Shown piece by piece: positions 25,213 through 34,627 of a DNA stretch of 41,883 nucleotides (the first letter of the stretch is position 1; the number at the start of each line of letters is the position of its first letter). The stretch lies in assembly GCA_019117545.1 (NCBI GenBank), contig DWZN01000126.1, forward strand, positions 1 through 41,883. The letters run 5' to 3'. This DNA comes from Candidatus Brevibacterium intestinavium (lineage in GTDB: Bacteria > Actinomycetota > Actinomycetes > Actinomycetales > Brevibacteriaceae). Made by a program: the position numbers and the translations under genes. A model generated the notes under the pieces. It was not told the origin of the DNA, did no database searches, and saw nothing but the letters and a program-made list of their open reading frames with translations.

Positions 25213-27287
25213 GTGACGAGACGACAGCGCCCCGGCCGGGAGATCCGACGGCCGGGGCGGCTGCCGGCACGCAGGCGGCAGCCGAACAGGCGACGGAGAA
25301 GATGCTGCGCGACGTCGACTCCTCGAGTCGGTTCCGCACGAATCTCGGTTGGTGGGCATGGGTGATCGGCGGAGTCTCCATCGTCTTCACGCTCTACCAC
25401 CTCTACGCCGCACTCGAGCGGCCGTTCAACACGTGGATGCACTCGTCGCTCCACTTGGCCGGGGCGACCGCGCTGATCTTCTTCCTCTACCCGGCCAGCA
25501 AGAGGCTGCTCGACGCACCGGCCACCGGCAATCGCGTCGCCGACTTCCTCATCGGGCGCGGCAGCCGAATCGCGTGGTATGACGTTCTGCTCGGGCTGGC
25601 AGGACTGCTGTGCAACCTCTACATCTTCTTCGACTATTCGCGCCTGGTCAGCAACTCCGTCCAGATCCTCGGCTATTCGACCCTCGACTTCGTCGTGGCG
25701 ATCCTCGGAGTCCTCCTCATCCTGGAGGCCACCCGCCGCTGTGTCGGACTGCCCATCGTCATCATCGCCGGAGTCGCCCTGGCCTACGGGCTCTTCGGCA
25801 ACCACAGCCCCGTCTTCCGCCACTCGGGGATGAGCGTCGAGGACCTGGCGACGAACATGTTCCTGTCCAACGGCACGGGCATCTTCGGCACCCCCGTGCA
25901 GGTGTCGGCGAACTTCATCTTCCTCTTCCTGTTCTTCGCCGTGATGCTCGTGCACACGAACATCGGCCAGTTCTTCAACGACGTCGCCTTCCGCCTGACC
26001 GGCCGCTATACGGGCGGACCGGCGAAAGCCGCGGTCGTCGCCTCCGGGCTGCAGGGAATGGTCTCCGGCTCCTCGGTGGCCAATACGGTCGCCTCGGGGT
26101 CGTTCACCATTCCGCTGATGAAGAAGGCCGGATTCAGACCCCACTTCGCCGCGGCCACCGAGGCCACGGCCTCGACCGGCGGGCAGATCATGCCGCCGAT
26201 CATGGGTGCGGCCGCGTTCATCATGGCTCAGAACGTGCCCGACCTCGAATACAACGGCCTCATCGTCATCGCCATCATCCCGGCGCTGCTGTACTTCCTC
26301 GGCGCGTTCCTGTCGATCCACTTCGAAGCGAAGATGAGCGGGATCCTCGGCATGGCGAAGTCGGCGCTGCCGGACGGTCGTGAACTGCTCAAGCGGATCG
26401 ACCTGCTGCTGCCGCTGGTCGTCATCGTGCTCACTCTGCTGACGGGCATGTCCCCGATCCGGGCGGCGCTGTTCGGCATCGGCACGGCCTTCGTCCTCAG
26501 CTTCCTGCGGAAGATGACCCGGCTGGGCCCCAGGGCACTCGTCAACGTCCTCGTCGCCGGCGCGCGCACGGCGCTGCCCGTCATCGCCGCCTGTGCCACG
26601 GCCGGCATCGTCGCCGGCACGGTGACTGTGACCGGTCTGGGCGGACAGCTGGGCAAGGGGCTCGTCGATCTGGCGGGAGGCAACTTCTTCATCGTGCTGT
26701 TCATGGTGATGATCGCCTGCCTCGTCCTCGGAATGGGGCTGCCGACGACGGCGAACTACGTGGTCACGGCCACTGTCGCCGCGCCGATCCTGTACAACAA
26801 CTTCGATGTGCCGCTGATCGCCGCGCACATGTTCGTCTTCTTCTTCGGCATCCTCGCCGATATCACCCCGCCGGTCTGCCTGGCCGCCTACGCCGGGGCG
26901 GGCATCGCCGGTGCGAACCCGATGAAGGCCGGAGTGACTGCGGTGCGGATCGCCATCGCCGGATTCCTCATCCCCTATGTCTTCATCATCCAGCCCGCTC
27001 TGCTGCTGCAGGGAACCTGGCAGGACATGCTGTCTGCGCTCGTGACGCTGTGCCTGGGCATGGTCGGCGTGGCCGCAGGAATGGCCGGCTACTTCTTCGG
27101 TGTCACCAATGTGGTCGAACGAGTGCTGCTGGTGGCCGGAGGCATCGCGCTGGTCTATCCGGCCCTGTGGATCTCCCTGATCGGACTCGTGGTGCTCATC
27201 GCCGTCGCCATCCTGCAGAAGCTGCGCAAGGCCGAGACCTCGGATCAGATCGCACACCGCAACGGACAGGCGACACCGGCGGCCTGA
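25209..27287 (+). CDS. TRAP transporter fused permease (4TM-12TM, DctQM fusion)
   Basis: The 692-residue permease joins the small and large TRAP membrane subunits in one chain. The DctM part contains the family stretches GMVSGSSVANTVASGSFTIPLMKKAGF, ATEATASTGGQIMPPIMGAAAFIMA and LGMGLPTTANYVVTATVAAP, then ADITPPVCLAAYAGAGIAGANPM. It works by ion-coupled secondary transport with the TAXI receptor encoded by the overlapping upstream gene (GTGA). The first 35 residues are cytoplasmic and polar. Sharing an operon with a decarboxylase suggests that the imported solute, perhaps an amino acid, is decarboxylated inside. Confidence 0.96.
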   Translation: MSDETTAPRPGDPTAGAAAGTQAAAEQATEKMLRDVDSSSRFRTNLGWWAWVIGGVSIVFTLYHLYAALERPFNTWMHSSLHLAGATALIFFLYPASKRLLDAPATGNRVADFLIGRGSRIAWYDVLLGLAGLLCNLYIFFDYSRLVSNSVQILGYSTLDFVVAILGVLLILEATRRCVGLPIVIIAGVALAYGLFGNHSPVFRHSGMSVEDLATNMFLSNGTGIFGTPVQVSANFIFLFLFFAVMLVHTNIGQFFNDVAFRLTGRYTGGPAKAAVVASGLQGMVSGSSVANTVASGSFTIPLMKKAGFRPHFAAATEATASTGGQIMPPIMGAAAFIMAQNVPDLEYNGLIVIAIIPALLYFLGAFLSIHFEAKMSGILGMAKSALPDGRELLKRIDLLLPLVVIVLTLLTGMSPIRAALFGIGTAFVLSFLRKMTRLGPRALVNVLVAGARTALPVIAACATAGIVAGTVTVTGLGGQLGKGLVDLAGGNFFIVLFMVMIACLVLGMGLPTTANYVVTATVAAPILYNNFDVPLIAAHMFVFFFGILADITPPVCLAAYAGAGIAGANPMKAGVTAVRIAIAGFLIPYVFIIQPALLLQGTWQDMLSALVTLCLGMVGVAAGMAGYFFGVTNVVERVLLVAGGIALVYPALWISLIGLVVLIAVAILQKLRKAETSDQIAHRNGQATPAA

Positions 27288-27680
27288 CGGGCCTCCGCAC
27301 CCTGCAGTCGAGTCGCTACGGCCGGGTGGGGCGGCCTGGTCGCCGGGTGGGGCGGCCTGGTCGCCGACTGGGGAATCCGGGGCCGGCGGCAGGGGAGTTC
27401 GATCGTCGGCCGGGGCATCCGGTCGCCGGCCGGAGGCACCCCGGTCGCCGGCCGGGGGCCCGGCCGACAGTGTGCCGAAGCCGCGCGCAGACCGGCCCGG
27501 AAACGGATGCTGTGGTGTTTGCACAGTCGCTGACAAGCAACTTTGTGTGTTGTTATGCCTAAATCAGGGCACTTCGAACGTAGAGTGATCTCAAGCACAC
27601 TCATCGCATTCGGCACGCACGAACGCAGTCGCCCGGATCGACAGTGACAACTGAATCACCGCACGAGCAGAAGGACAACG
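27288..27680. other. 393-bp gene-free spacer before the peptide ABC operon
   Basis: The first 180 bp are repeat-like and very GC-rich. The rest is less GC-rich and probably holds the promoter; TAGAGT (27581-27586) is a candidate -10, but no -35 is clear. I see no supported gene. Confidence 0.6.
27321..27362. repeat. two perfect 21-bp tandem copies
   Basis: Copies at 27321-27341 and 27342-27362 are identical. Further degenerate units containing GTCGCCGGCCGG occur at 27422-27433 and 27444-27455 (period 22). Confidence 0.9.
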
Positions 27681-29504
27681 ATGTTCACTCACCCCACACT
27701 GCGCAGAGGACTGCGCCGGTGCCTGGCCGGCGTCGCCGCACTGGCCCTGGCCGGTTCCCTGGCCGCCGGACCGGCCCAGGCGGCCACCTCAGAGGCGCCG
27801 GAGTCCGAAAACGTGCTGCGGATCGCCACCGACGGATTCATCGATTCATTCAACCCCTTCACCTCGTTCTACCTGGTGCCGACGAACACCTTCCGGTACA
27901 TGTACGAGAACCTCGTGGCCAATGACGCCGAGGACGGTTCGGTCACCGAGGGGCTCGCCACCGACTGGAGCACCGACGACGACGGCAAGGTCTGGACGTA
28001 CACGATCCGACCGGACATGAAGTGGTCCGACGGCGAACCGCTGACGTCGGAGGACGTGGCGTGGACGTACAACCAGATGATGGACAAGGAGGAGATGGCG
28101 GTCGCCAACGGCAGCCTCGTCGAGAACTTCGACAAGGTCGAGGCTCCGGACGAATCCACGCTCGTGATCACCCTGAAGGAGCCTCAGGCGAACAACCCGG
28201 GCCAGGAGATCCCCGTCGTGCCCGAGCACGTGTGGTCGAAGATCGACGAGCCCGGGGAGTTCAAGAACGATGAGGAGTCGGTCGGCTCCGGTCCGTTCCA
28301 GCTCGAGAGCTATGAAGCGAACAAGTCGATCACACTCAAGGCGAACCCGAACTTCTGGCGCGGTGAGCCTGAGCTCGACGAGATCCAGTACCGCTACTAC
28401 ACGAACTCCGACGCTCAGGTCCAGGCCATCCGCTCCGGGGAGGTCGACTTCATCTCCGGTCTCAGCCCGGACCAGTTCACCGCACTCGAAGGAGCCGACA
28501 ACGTCGAGCTCAACGACGGCGACGGCCGCCGGTTCAACGGCATCTCCATCAACCCCGGCATCGCCGATGCCGATGACAACGAGTTCGGCACCGGTCACGA
28601 GGCGCTGAAGGACAAGCGGGTCCGTCAAGCCATCCGCGCCGGCATCGACATCGAGACCCTGCGCAACCAGGTGATGCAGGACTATGCCCAGCCGGCGACG
28701 AGCTTCATCCCTTCGGTCTACCCGACCTGGGCCCTGAAGGACGATGATCCGGTCATCAGCGGATTCGACGTCGACCGTGCGAAGAAGCTGCTCGACGAGG
28801 CCGGCTGGGAGGAAGGATCGGACGGCATCCGGACCAAGGACGGTCAGAAGCTCGAACTGCGGTTCCTCACCGACGCCGACGAGCCGATCGAGCAGAACAC
28901 CGCGAAGTTCCTGGGACCGTGGATGGAGGACATCGGCATCGATCTCAAGGCCGAGTCGACCGATGTCGACACGGTGTCGGAGCGCACCACCAAGGGCGAC
29001 TACGACATGTATTTCTCCGCCTGGTCGATCAACCCGGATCCGGATTATCAGCTGAGCATCAACACCTGCGGACAGCGCCCCGACGCCGACGGCAACGGAG
29101 GCACCAGTCAGGACGGCTGGTGCAGCGAGGAGTTCGACAAGCTCTACCGAGCCCAGCACGTCGAACTCGATGAGGCCGAGCGCGCCGAACTCGTGCAGGA
29201 GGCTCTGGCGGTCCACTACGAAGAGGCCCCCTCGGTGACGCTGTGGTACCCGAGCCAGCTCGAAGCCATCCGCTCCGACCGGTTCACGAACTTCACCAAA
29301 CAGCCCACCGACGGCGGAGTGATCGCCAATCAGGTCGGCTACTGGGGCTATGCCTCGGCCGAACCCGTCGGCGCCGATGAGGCCTCGAGCGGTGGAGGCC
29401 TCGGCGTTGGCGGCTGGGTCGGCATCGGTGCCGCTGCCATCGTCGTCCTCGGAGGAGGCGGCTGGCTGCTCAGCCGCCGCAAGTCCTCCGACGATCGCGA
29501 GTAG
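27681..29504 (+). CDS. peptide/nickel-type ABC transporter substrate-binding protein, C-terminally membrane anchored
   Basis: The 607-residue SBP_bac_5 (DppA/OppA-like) protein has a Sec signal ending in PAQA-A near residue 35 and no lipobox. The family body shows LRIATDGFIDSFNPF, YENLV, DMKWSDGEPLTSEDVAWTYN, GSGPFQLESYEANKSITLKANP, RQAIRAGID and LLDEAGWEEGSDGI. It ends with a Gly/Ser-rich spacer, a transmembrane helix (GWVGIGAAAIVVLGGGGWLL) and an RRK tail, so it is held at the membrane by its C-terminus. It begins an importer operon with two permeases and a fused ATPase. Confidence 0.95.
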   Translation: MFTHPTLRRGLRRCLAGVAALALAGSLAAGPAQAATSEAPESENVLRIATDGFIDSFNPFTSFYLVPTNTFRYMYENLVANDAEDGSVTEGLATDWSTDDDGKVWTYTIRPDMKWSDGEPLTSEDVAWTYNQMMDKEEMAVANGSLVENFDKVEAPDESTLVITLKEPQANNPGQEIPVVPEHVWSKIDEPGEFKNDEESVGSGPFQLESYEANKSITLKANPNFWRGEPELDEIQYRYYTNSDAQVQAIRSGEVDFISGLSPDQFTALEGADNVELNDGDGRRFNGISINPGIADADDNEFGTGHEALKDKRVRQAIRAGIDIETLRNQVMQDYAQPATSFIPSVYPTWALKDDDPVISGFDVDRAKKLLDEAGWEEGSDGIRTKDGQKLELRFLTDADEPIEQNTAKFLGPWMEDIGIDLKAESTDVDTVSERTTKGDYDMYFSAWSINPDPDYQLSINTCGQRPDADGNGGTSQDGWCSEEFDKLYRAQHVELDEAERAELVQEALAVHYEEAPSVTLWYPSQLEAIRSDRFTNFTKQPTDGGVIANQVGYWGYASAEPVGADEASSGGGLGVGGWVGIGAAAIVVLGGGGWLLSRRKSSDDRE

Positions 29505-29512
29505 GCGGCCCA

Positions 29513-30676
29513 GTGAGCACATCTTCCCACAGCGATCCCCGGCCCGGGGGCCCAGCCGACCCGGGGCCCGCCTCGGACCCGGCAAACCCGGCCACCGCCT
29601 CGGACCCGGCGAACCCGGGCCCCGGCACGGGGACGACCGGCTCCGGGACCGCCTCGGCGATGGGATCGAACGGCTCCGCCGATATCGACGAACCGCCGAA
29701 GGGCGGATCGTTCGCAGGCTACTTCCTGCGCAAACTCGGCGGGGCCGCGACCTCGATGGTCCTCGTCATCGTCCTCGGCTTCTTCGCCTTCCGAATGCTG
29801 CCCGGCGACCCCGTGCTCAAGATCGCGAAGGAACGGCCGATGTCCCCGGCGCAGATCGCCGAACTCCGCAGCCAGTACGGCCTCGACAAGCCCGTCATCG
29901 TCCAGTTCTGGGACTACCTCGTCGGCATCGTCACCGGTGACCTCGGGGAGAGCTATGTCTACCGGAAGACCGTGTCCTCGCTCATCGTCGAATACCTCGG
30001 GCCGACCCTGCTGCTCACCGGCACCGCGGCCGTCATCGCGATCGGCATGGGACTGTGGCTCGGCCAGCTCTCCGCCTGGAGGCGGAACTCGCTGTTCGAC
30101 AGGCTCGCCTCCTCGACCTCGCTGATCTTCTGGTCCGTGCCGACCTTCTGGCTCGGCCTCATCCTGCTCATGGTCTTCGGCGGCACCCTGCAATGGCTGC
30201 CCACCGGAGGCATGATCACCCCCGGCCTCGATCCCTGGTCGGCCGCCGGGATCATCGACGTCATCAAGCACCTGATCCTGCCCGTCATCTCCCTCGTCGC
30301 CGTCGTCTACGCTCAGTTCCTCATGATCATGCGTGCCTCCCTGATCGAGGAGATGAGCGAGGACTACCTCACCACCGCCCGTGCCAAGGGCCTGACCGAG
30401 GACGAAGTCCGCCGCCGGCACGCCGTCCCCAACGCCCTGCTTCCCACCGTCACCGTCGTCTTCCTCCACATCGGCGGCCTCATCGCCGGCGCCGTCACCG
30501 TCGAAGCGGTGTTCTCCTGGCCGGGCCTGGGCAAACTCACCTTCGAAGCCATCCGCGGCCCCGACCTCCCGCTGCTGCAGGGCACCTTCGTCGTGTTCTC
30601 GGCGATCATCATCGTGATGAACCTGGCCGCCGACCTCGTCTACCGATTCCTCGATCCCCGTGTCAGGAGGGCGTGA
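29513..30676 (+). CDS. peptide ABC transporter permease (DppB type)
   Basis: The 387-residue permease has a roughly 65-residue Pro/Gly/Ser-rich cytoplasmic leader with a 27-bp duplication (copies at 29570 and 29597). A DppB-like core of six helices follows: FFAFRMLPGDPVLKIAKERP, LDKPVIVQFWDYLVGIVTGDLG, FWSVPTFWLGLILLMVFGG, the EAA loop EDYLTTARAKGLTEDEVRRRHAVPNALLP, and EAVFSWPGLGKL. The GTG start at 29513 lies 8 nt after the binding-protein stop; the leader is odd for the family, and a later start is possible. The stop overlaps the next start by one base. Confidence 0.93.
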   Translation: MSTSSHSDPRPGGPADPGPASDPANPATASDPANPGPGTGTTGSGTASAMGSNGSADIDEPPKGGSFAGYFLRKLGGAATSMVLVIVLGFFAFRMLPGDPVLKIAKERPMSPAQIAELRSQYGLDKPVIVQFWDYLVGIVTGDLGESYVYRKTVSSLIVEYLGPTLLLTGTAAVIAIGMGLWLGQLSAWRRNSLFDRLASSTSLIFWSVPTFWLGLILLMVFGGTLQWLPTGGMITPGLDPWSAAGIIDVIKHLILPVISLVAVVYAQFLMIMRASLIEEMSEDYLTTARAKGLTEDEVRRRHAVPNALLPTVTVVFLHIGGLIAGAVTVEAVFSWPGLGKLTFEAIRGPDLPLLQGTFVVFSAIIIVMNLAADLVYRFLDPRVRRA

Positions 30677-31638
30677 TGAGTGCGAACACCCCCGCCGAGG
30701 CGGCCCCCGGATCCCCGGACCGCGACCCCCGCGATGGCGGAGCGGCGATCGACGGCGCGAAGTTGGTCCGCGAACGCCGACTGAACAATGCGAAGAGGAA
30801 CTGGGCGCTCTTCCGCTCCGACGCCCCCGCGGTCGTCGGAGCGCTTGTGCTGCTCTTCTTCGTCGTCATCGCACTCGCCGCCCCGCTCATCGCCCCGGCC
30901 ACGATGCTCGACGTGACCCAGCAGCTCGAGGCCCCGCGCTACGCCCCGCCGAGCCTCGACCATCCCCTGGGCACCGACGGCCTCGGCCGCGAGCTGTGGG
31001 TGCGCATCCTCTGGGGAGCCCGCGTGTCGATCCTCGTCGGTGTCGCCGCCACCGTCATGTCCATGGTCATCGGCACCATCATGGGGCTGGCCGCCGGCCA
31101 CTTCAGCGGACTGTTCGGCGGCATCATCATGCGCATCATCGACTTCTTCATCGTGCTGCCGTCCCTGCTGCTGGCGATCGTGCTCTCCTCCGTCCTCGAA
31201 CGCGGGGTCTTCACCATCGTCATCGCCATCGGGCTGACCTCATGGGCGTCGACGGCGCGCATCGTGCGGTCCCAGACCCTGAGCGTCGAATCCCGGCTCT
31301 ACATCGAGCGGGCGCGCATCCTCGGCGCCGGGCATCGGCACATCCTGTTCCGGCACCTGCTGCCGGCGGTGATGCCGCTCGTGCTCGCGAACACGACGCT
31401 GACCGTGGGCGGGGCGATCATCGCAGAATCGACCCTGTCGTTCCTCGGCCTCGGAGACACGAGCAAGGAGTCCTGGGGCACGATCCTGAAGAACTCGATG
31501 GACGTCTCGGCAGCGACTTCGGGCTACTGGTGGTACGTGCTCACCCCCGGCATCGCGATCCTCCTCGTCGTGCTGGCCTTCACGATGGTCGGGCGTGCGC
31601 TCGAGGCCATCATCAACCCCGCGCTGAGGAGCCGCTGA
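30676..31638 (+). CDS. peptide ABC transporter permease (DppC type)
   Basis: The 320-residue second permease has an N-terminal polar segment, the DppC-type cytoplasmic helix (NAKRNWALFRSDAPAVVG), then six helices with HPLGTDGLGRELWVRILWGARVS, the EAA loop ESRLYIERARILGAGHRHILFRHLLPAV and STLSFLGLGDTSKESWG. The start ATG 30676 overlaps the previous stop (TGATG) and has AGGAGGG upstream; the frame is open earlier, but that stretch encodes the other permease. The stop again overlaps the ATPase start. Confidence 0.95.
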   Translation: MSANTPAEAAPGSPDRDPRDGGAAIDGAKLVRERRLNNAKRNWALFRSDAPAVVGALVLLFFVVIALAAPLIAPATMLDVTQQLEAPRYAPPSLDHPLGTDGLGRELWVRILWGARVSILVGVAATVMSMVIGTIMGLAAGHFSGLFGGIIMRIIDFFIVLPSLLLAIVLSSVLERGVFTIVIAIGLTSWASTARIVRSQTLSVESRLYIERARILGAGHRHILFRHLLPAVMPLVLANTTLTVGGAIIAESTLSFLGLGDTSKESWGTILKNSMDVSAATSGYWWYVLTPGIAILLVVLAFTMVGRALEAIINPALRSR

Positions 31639-33293
31639 TGACCGATCTGTGCTTCGAGAACGTCTCGATCACCTACCGGACCTCCTCATCGCGCGGCGAC
31701 GTCGTCGCCGTCAGTGAGGTCAGCCTCGACCTGCCCGCAGGCGCGACGCTGGGCATCGCCGGTGAGTCCGGATCGGGGAAGACGACTCTGATCATGTCCG
31801 CACTGCGCCTGCTGCCGAAGTCGGCTCGGCTGGACGGGCGGGTCCTCCTCGGCGGGAAGGATCTGTCGCAGCTGAACTTCGGGCAGATCCGGGCGGTGCG
31901 CTGGTCGCAGGCCTCGATCGTGTTTCAGGGTGCCCTGCACTCGCTCAACCCCGTCCGGGAGGTCGGGTGGCAGATCATCGAGGCCCTGACCCACCATGCG
32001 AAGGATATCTGGACGAGTCCGGAGAAGCGGAAGGCGCGGATGCTCGAGCTGCTGGAAGAGGTCGACCTCGATATCGCGAAGGCCTCGGCCTTCCCGCATG
32101 AGCTCTCCGGCGGGCAGAAGCAGCGGATCATGATCGCCATGGCCCTGGCCTGCGAACCGGACATCATCATCGCCGATGAGCCGACCACCGCCCTCGACGT
32201 CATCGTCCAGAAGCAGATCCTGTCCGGGCTCGCCGCCCTCGTCGACGAGCGGGGGATCTCCCTGCTGATGATCAGCCACGACCTGGCGGTTCTTTCGTCC
32301 GTGTGTGCAGATCTCGCGATCATGCGCGACGGCAGACTCGTCGAATACGGGTCCAGCGATCAGGTGTGCATGCAGCCGCGGGAGGACTACACGAAGCAAC
32401 TGGCCGGAGCGTTCCCGCAGATCGGGGACCCCGAATCGCGGCTGAATCCGCGAACGCTGAGACCCGCCGAGGTGGCTCGGACGCAGCCGTTCACCATGAG
32501 TGATGAGGTGGTGCTCGAGGCCAAGGACCTCAGCGTCTCCTTCGACACCCGGCGGGGCAGGGAGAGAGCGGTTCGGGGCGTGGATCTGTCACTGCGGCGG
32601 GCTGAGATCCTCTCCGTCGTCGGCCAATCGGGATCGGGAAAGACGACCCTGGCCAGGGCTCTGCTGGGGCTGCAGAAGGTCGATCCGGGATCGCAGCTGG
32701 CGTTCCAGGGCAAGGCGCTGCCGCGGAAGGCGAAGGCGCTGCGGGCCTTCCGCCGCCAGGTGCAGATGATCCTGCAGGACCCGGCCGGATCGCTCAATCC
32801 CAAACGCAGCGTCTACGAGGCCGTCGTCGAAGGGCTGCGCGTGCAGGGCATCCGCGACGCCGAGTACGCGCGGGTTCTCGGCGCGCTCGAGGCCGCCGAG
32901 CTGACCCCGGCCGAAGACTACCTCGAATCGATTCCGCAGGAGCTCTCCGGCGGGCAGCGCCAGAGGGTCGTCATCGCCGGTGCGCTGGCGCTGGACCCAC
33001 AGGTGCTCATCGCCGATGAACCCGTGGCGTCGCTGGACGCCTCCGTGCGCGGGGAGATCCTGTCCCTGTTCCTCGCCCTCAAGCACAACCTCGGGATGAG
33101 TGCGCTCATCATCACCCATGATCTGGGCCTGGCCTGGAACATCGCCGATACAGTGGCCGTGATGAAGGAGGGCGAGATCGTGGAATACGGTGAAGTCGAC
33201 AGCGTGCTCGAGAACCCGCAGCACGCCTATACGCAGGAACTGCTCGCCGCGGTTCCCCGACTGGGAAGTCAGTCCCTGGTGAGAAATGACTAG
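31638..33293 (+). CDS. peptide ABC transporter ATPase, DppD-DppF fusion
   Basis: One 551-residue chain carries both nucleotide-binding domains. Domain 1: Walker A GESGSGKTT (residues 42-50), Q-loop VFQGALHSLNP, signature ELSGGQKQRIMIAMAL, Walker B IIIADEPTTALD, switch ISHDLAVL. Domain 2 from about residue 290: GQSGSGKTT, LQDPAGSLNPKRSV, ELSGGQRQRVVIAGAL, VLIADEPVASLD, ITHDLGLAW. All catalytic residues are present in both. The Pro-rich oligopeptide-type C-terminal extension of DppD is shortened into the linker. ATG 31638 overlaps the permease stop, and the 3' end overlaps the LD-carboxypeptidase gene by 8 bp. Confidence 0.95.
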   Translation: MTDLCFENVSITYRTSSSRGDVVAVSEVSLDLPAGATLGIAGESGSGKTTLIMSALRLLPKSARLDGRVLLGGKDLSQLNFGQIRAVRWSQASIVFQGALHSLNPVREVGWQIIEALTHHAKDIWTSPEKRKARMLELLEEVDLDIAKASAFPHELSGGQKQRIMIAMALACEPDIIIADEPTTALDVIVQKQILSGLAALVDERGISLLMISHDLAVLSSVCADLAIMRDGRLVEYGSSDQVCMQPREDYTKQLAGAFPQIGDPESRLNPRTLRPAEVARTQPFTMSDEVVLEAKDLSVSFDTRRGRERAVRGVDLSLRRAEILSVVGQSGSGKTTLARALLGLQKVDPGSQLAFQGKALPRKAKALRAFRRQVQMILQDPAGSLNPKRSVYEAVVEGLRVQGIRDAEYARVLGALEAAELTPAEDYLESIPQELSGGQRQRVVIAGALALDPQVLIADEPVASLDASVRGEILSLFLALKHNLGMSALIITHDLGLAWNIADTVAVMKEGEIVEYGEVDSVLENPQHAYTQELLAAVPRLGSQSLVRND

Positions 33294-34533
33294 TATCCGC
33301 AGCCGCCCGAACGGCAGCGTCCCGGGCACCCCTGTGCCTGCCAGCCCTCTGCCCACGAGCCCGTACCTCGAGACCGCGCCGCTGCAGCCCGGGGACACCG
33401 TCCGCCTCATCGCGCCTTCGGGACCGAGCGACGAGGAATCGCTGGTACGGGCCATCGCGCAGCTCGAATCATGGGGCCTCACCGTCGTACCGGGTGAGCA
33501 CATCCGCGCTCGCCACCCGCGAGTGACGTATCTGGCCGGCACCGACGAACAGCGGCGGACCGACCTCGTCGACGCCTGGTGCGACCCGGACACGGACGCC
33601 GTCATCGCCCTGCGCGGAGGCTATGGGGCCATGCGGCTGCTCGACGAGATCGACTTCGACCTTATGCGCCGCCACATGCTGCGACGTGACGGCCGACCCA
33701 AACTGCTCACCGGGTCCTCAGACATCACCGCCTTCCACCAGGCCTGGGACCACCACCTGTCGGCGGCGACCCTGTTCTGCCCGATGGTCGGCAACGACCC
33801 GTTCAAGAACTCGTCCGTGGTTCCCGACGAGGTGGCCTCCTGGCTGTTCGCGCCCTGGGGAGGTCGCGAACTCGGCTTCCCAGCCGCTGGTGGTATCGGG
33901 GCCGCTGGGGGCACCGAGGCCGCTGCGGGCGAGAAGTGGTCGCAATCGGATACTTTCGGACCCGAAAGCTCTCCGAACGCGACCAGTTCTTCCGTGGCAG
34001 CGGGCGCAGGGGGCCATGAAGCACCCTCCTCAGACGGCGCTGCCCACTCCGACGGCGCGAAAGCCCTCTCCCGCGGCCGGGCGCGGACTCTGGTGCCCGG
34101 ACGGGCCCGGGGCCGCCTCGGCGGGGGAAACCTCAGCCTCGTGGCAGCGGGCATCGGCAGTCCGGAACTTGCCGGGGTGCGCGAGCGACGCAGCAGATCC
34201 GGTCCGAACATCCTCATGCTCGAAGACGTCGACGAAGAGCTGTACCGGCTGGACAATCTGCTCGTGCAGACGGTCCGGGCGGGGTGGTTCGAGTCGGCGG
34301 ATGCGGTGGTTCTCGGATCCTGGGAGGACTGCGCCCCGGTCGCCGAGGTCGAGGCGCTCTTCATGGACTTCCTCGGCGAGGCGGGCATCCCCATCGTGAC
34401 CGAGATGGGATTCGGCCACGACCCGCACGCGCCCAGTCTGCCGCTCGGCGTCGACGCCACCCTCGAAGCCCCTCCTGGCGGACGCCCGCGCCTGTGGGTG
34501 GACCCGCCTGCTCGCAGGCAGGATCGGCCGTGA
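33286..34533 (+). CDS. LD-carboxypeptidase, S66 family (LdcA/MccF-like)
   Basis: The 415-residue serine peptidase without signal peptide is expected to cut the L,D bond that releases D-Ala from muropeptide tetrapeptides, or a related amide. Motifs: VRLIAPSGP at the start of the N-domain, RGGYGAMRLL, the nucleophile in LTGSSDITAF (S145), the acid E313 in MLEDVDEELYRLDN and the general-base histidine H378 in MGFGHDPH. Residues about 200-270 are a Gly/Ala/Ser-rich insertion unusual for the family. It overlaps the ABC ATPase gene by 8 bp, so it is made with the importer. MccF-like antibiotic immunity is an alternative role. Confidence 0.92.
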   Translation: MTSIRSRPNGSVPGTPVPASPLPTSPYLETAPLQPGDTVRLIAPSGPSDEESLVRAIAQLESWGLTVVPGEHIRARHPRVTYLAGTDEQRRTDLVDAWCDPDTDAVIALRGGYGAMRLLDEIDFDLMRRHMLRRDGRPKLLTGSSDITAFHQAWDHHLSAATLFCPMVGNDPFKNSSVVPDEVASWLFAPWGGRELGFPAAGGIGAAGGTEAAAGEKWSQSDTFGPESSPNATSSSVAAGAGGHEAPSSDGAAHSDGAKALSRGRARTLVPGRARGRLGGGNLSLVAAGIGSPELAGVRERRSRSGPNILMLEDVDEELYRLDNLLVQTVRAGWFESADAVVLGSWEDCAPVAEVEALFMDFLGEAGIPIVTEMGFGHDPHAPSLPLGVDATLEAPPGGRPRLWVDPPARRQDRP

Positions 34534-34627
34534 CGGGGCGAATGTGGGCAGGGATAGAGGAGACCGTGAGACGCAGCGGAGGATCTCCGACCGAGACGAA
34601 GACTGCGACGAGGACAGGAGGACGATC

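Noticed and set aside
25053..27536. Long minus-strand open frame opposite the TRAP permease
   Set aside because: His/Asp/Gly-rich shadow of a membrane protein gene; the plus-strand product is clearly recognised.
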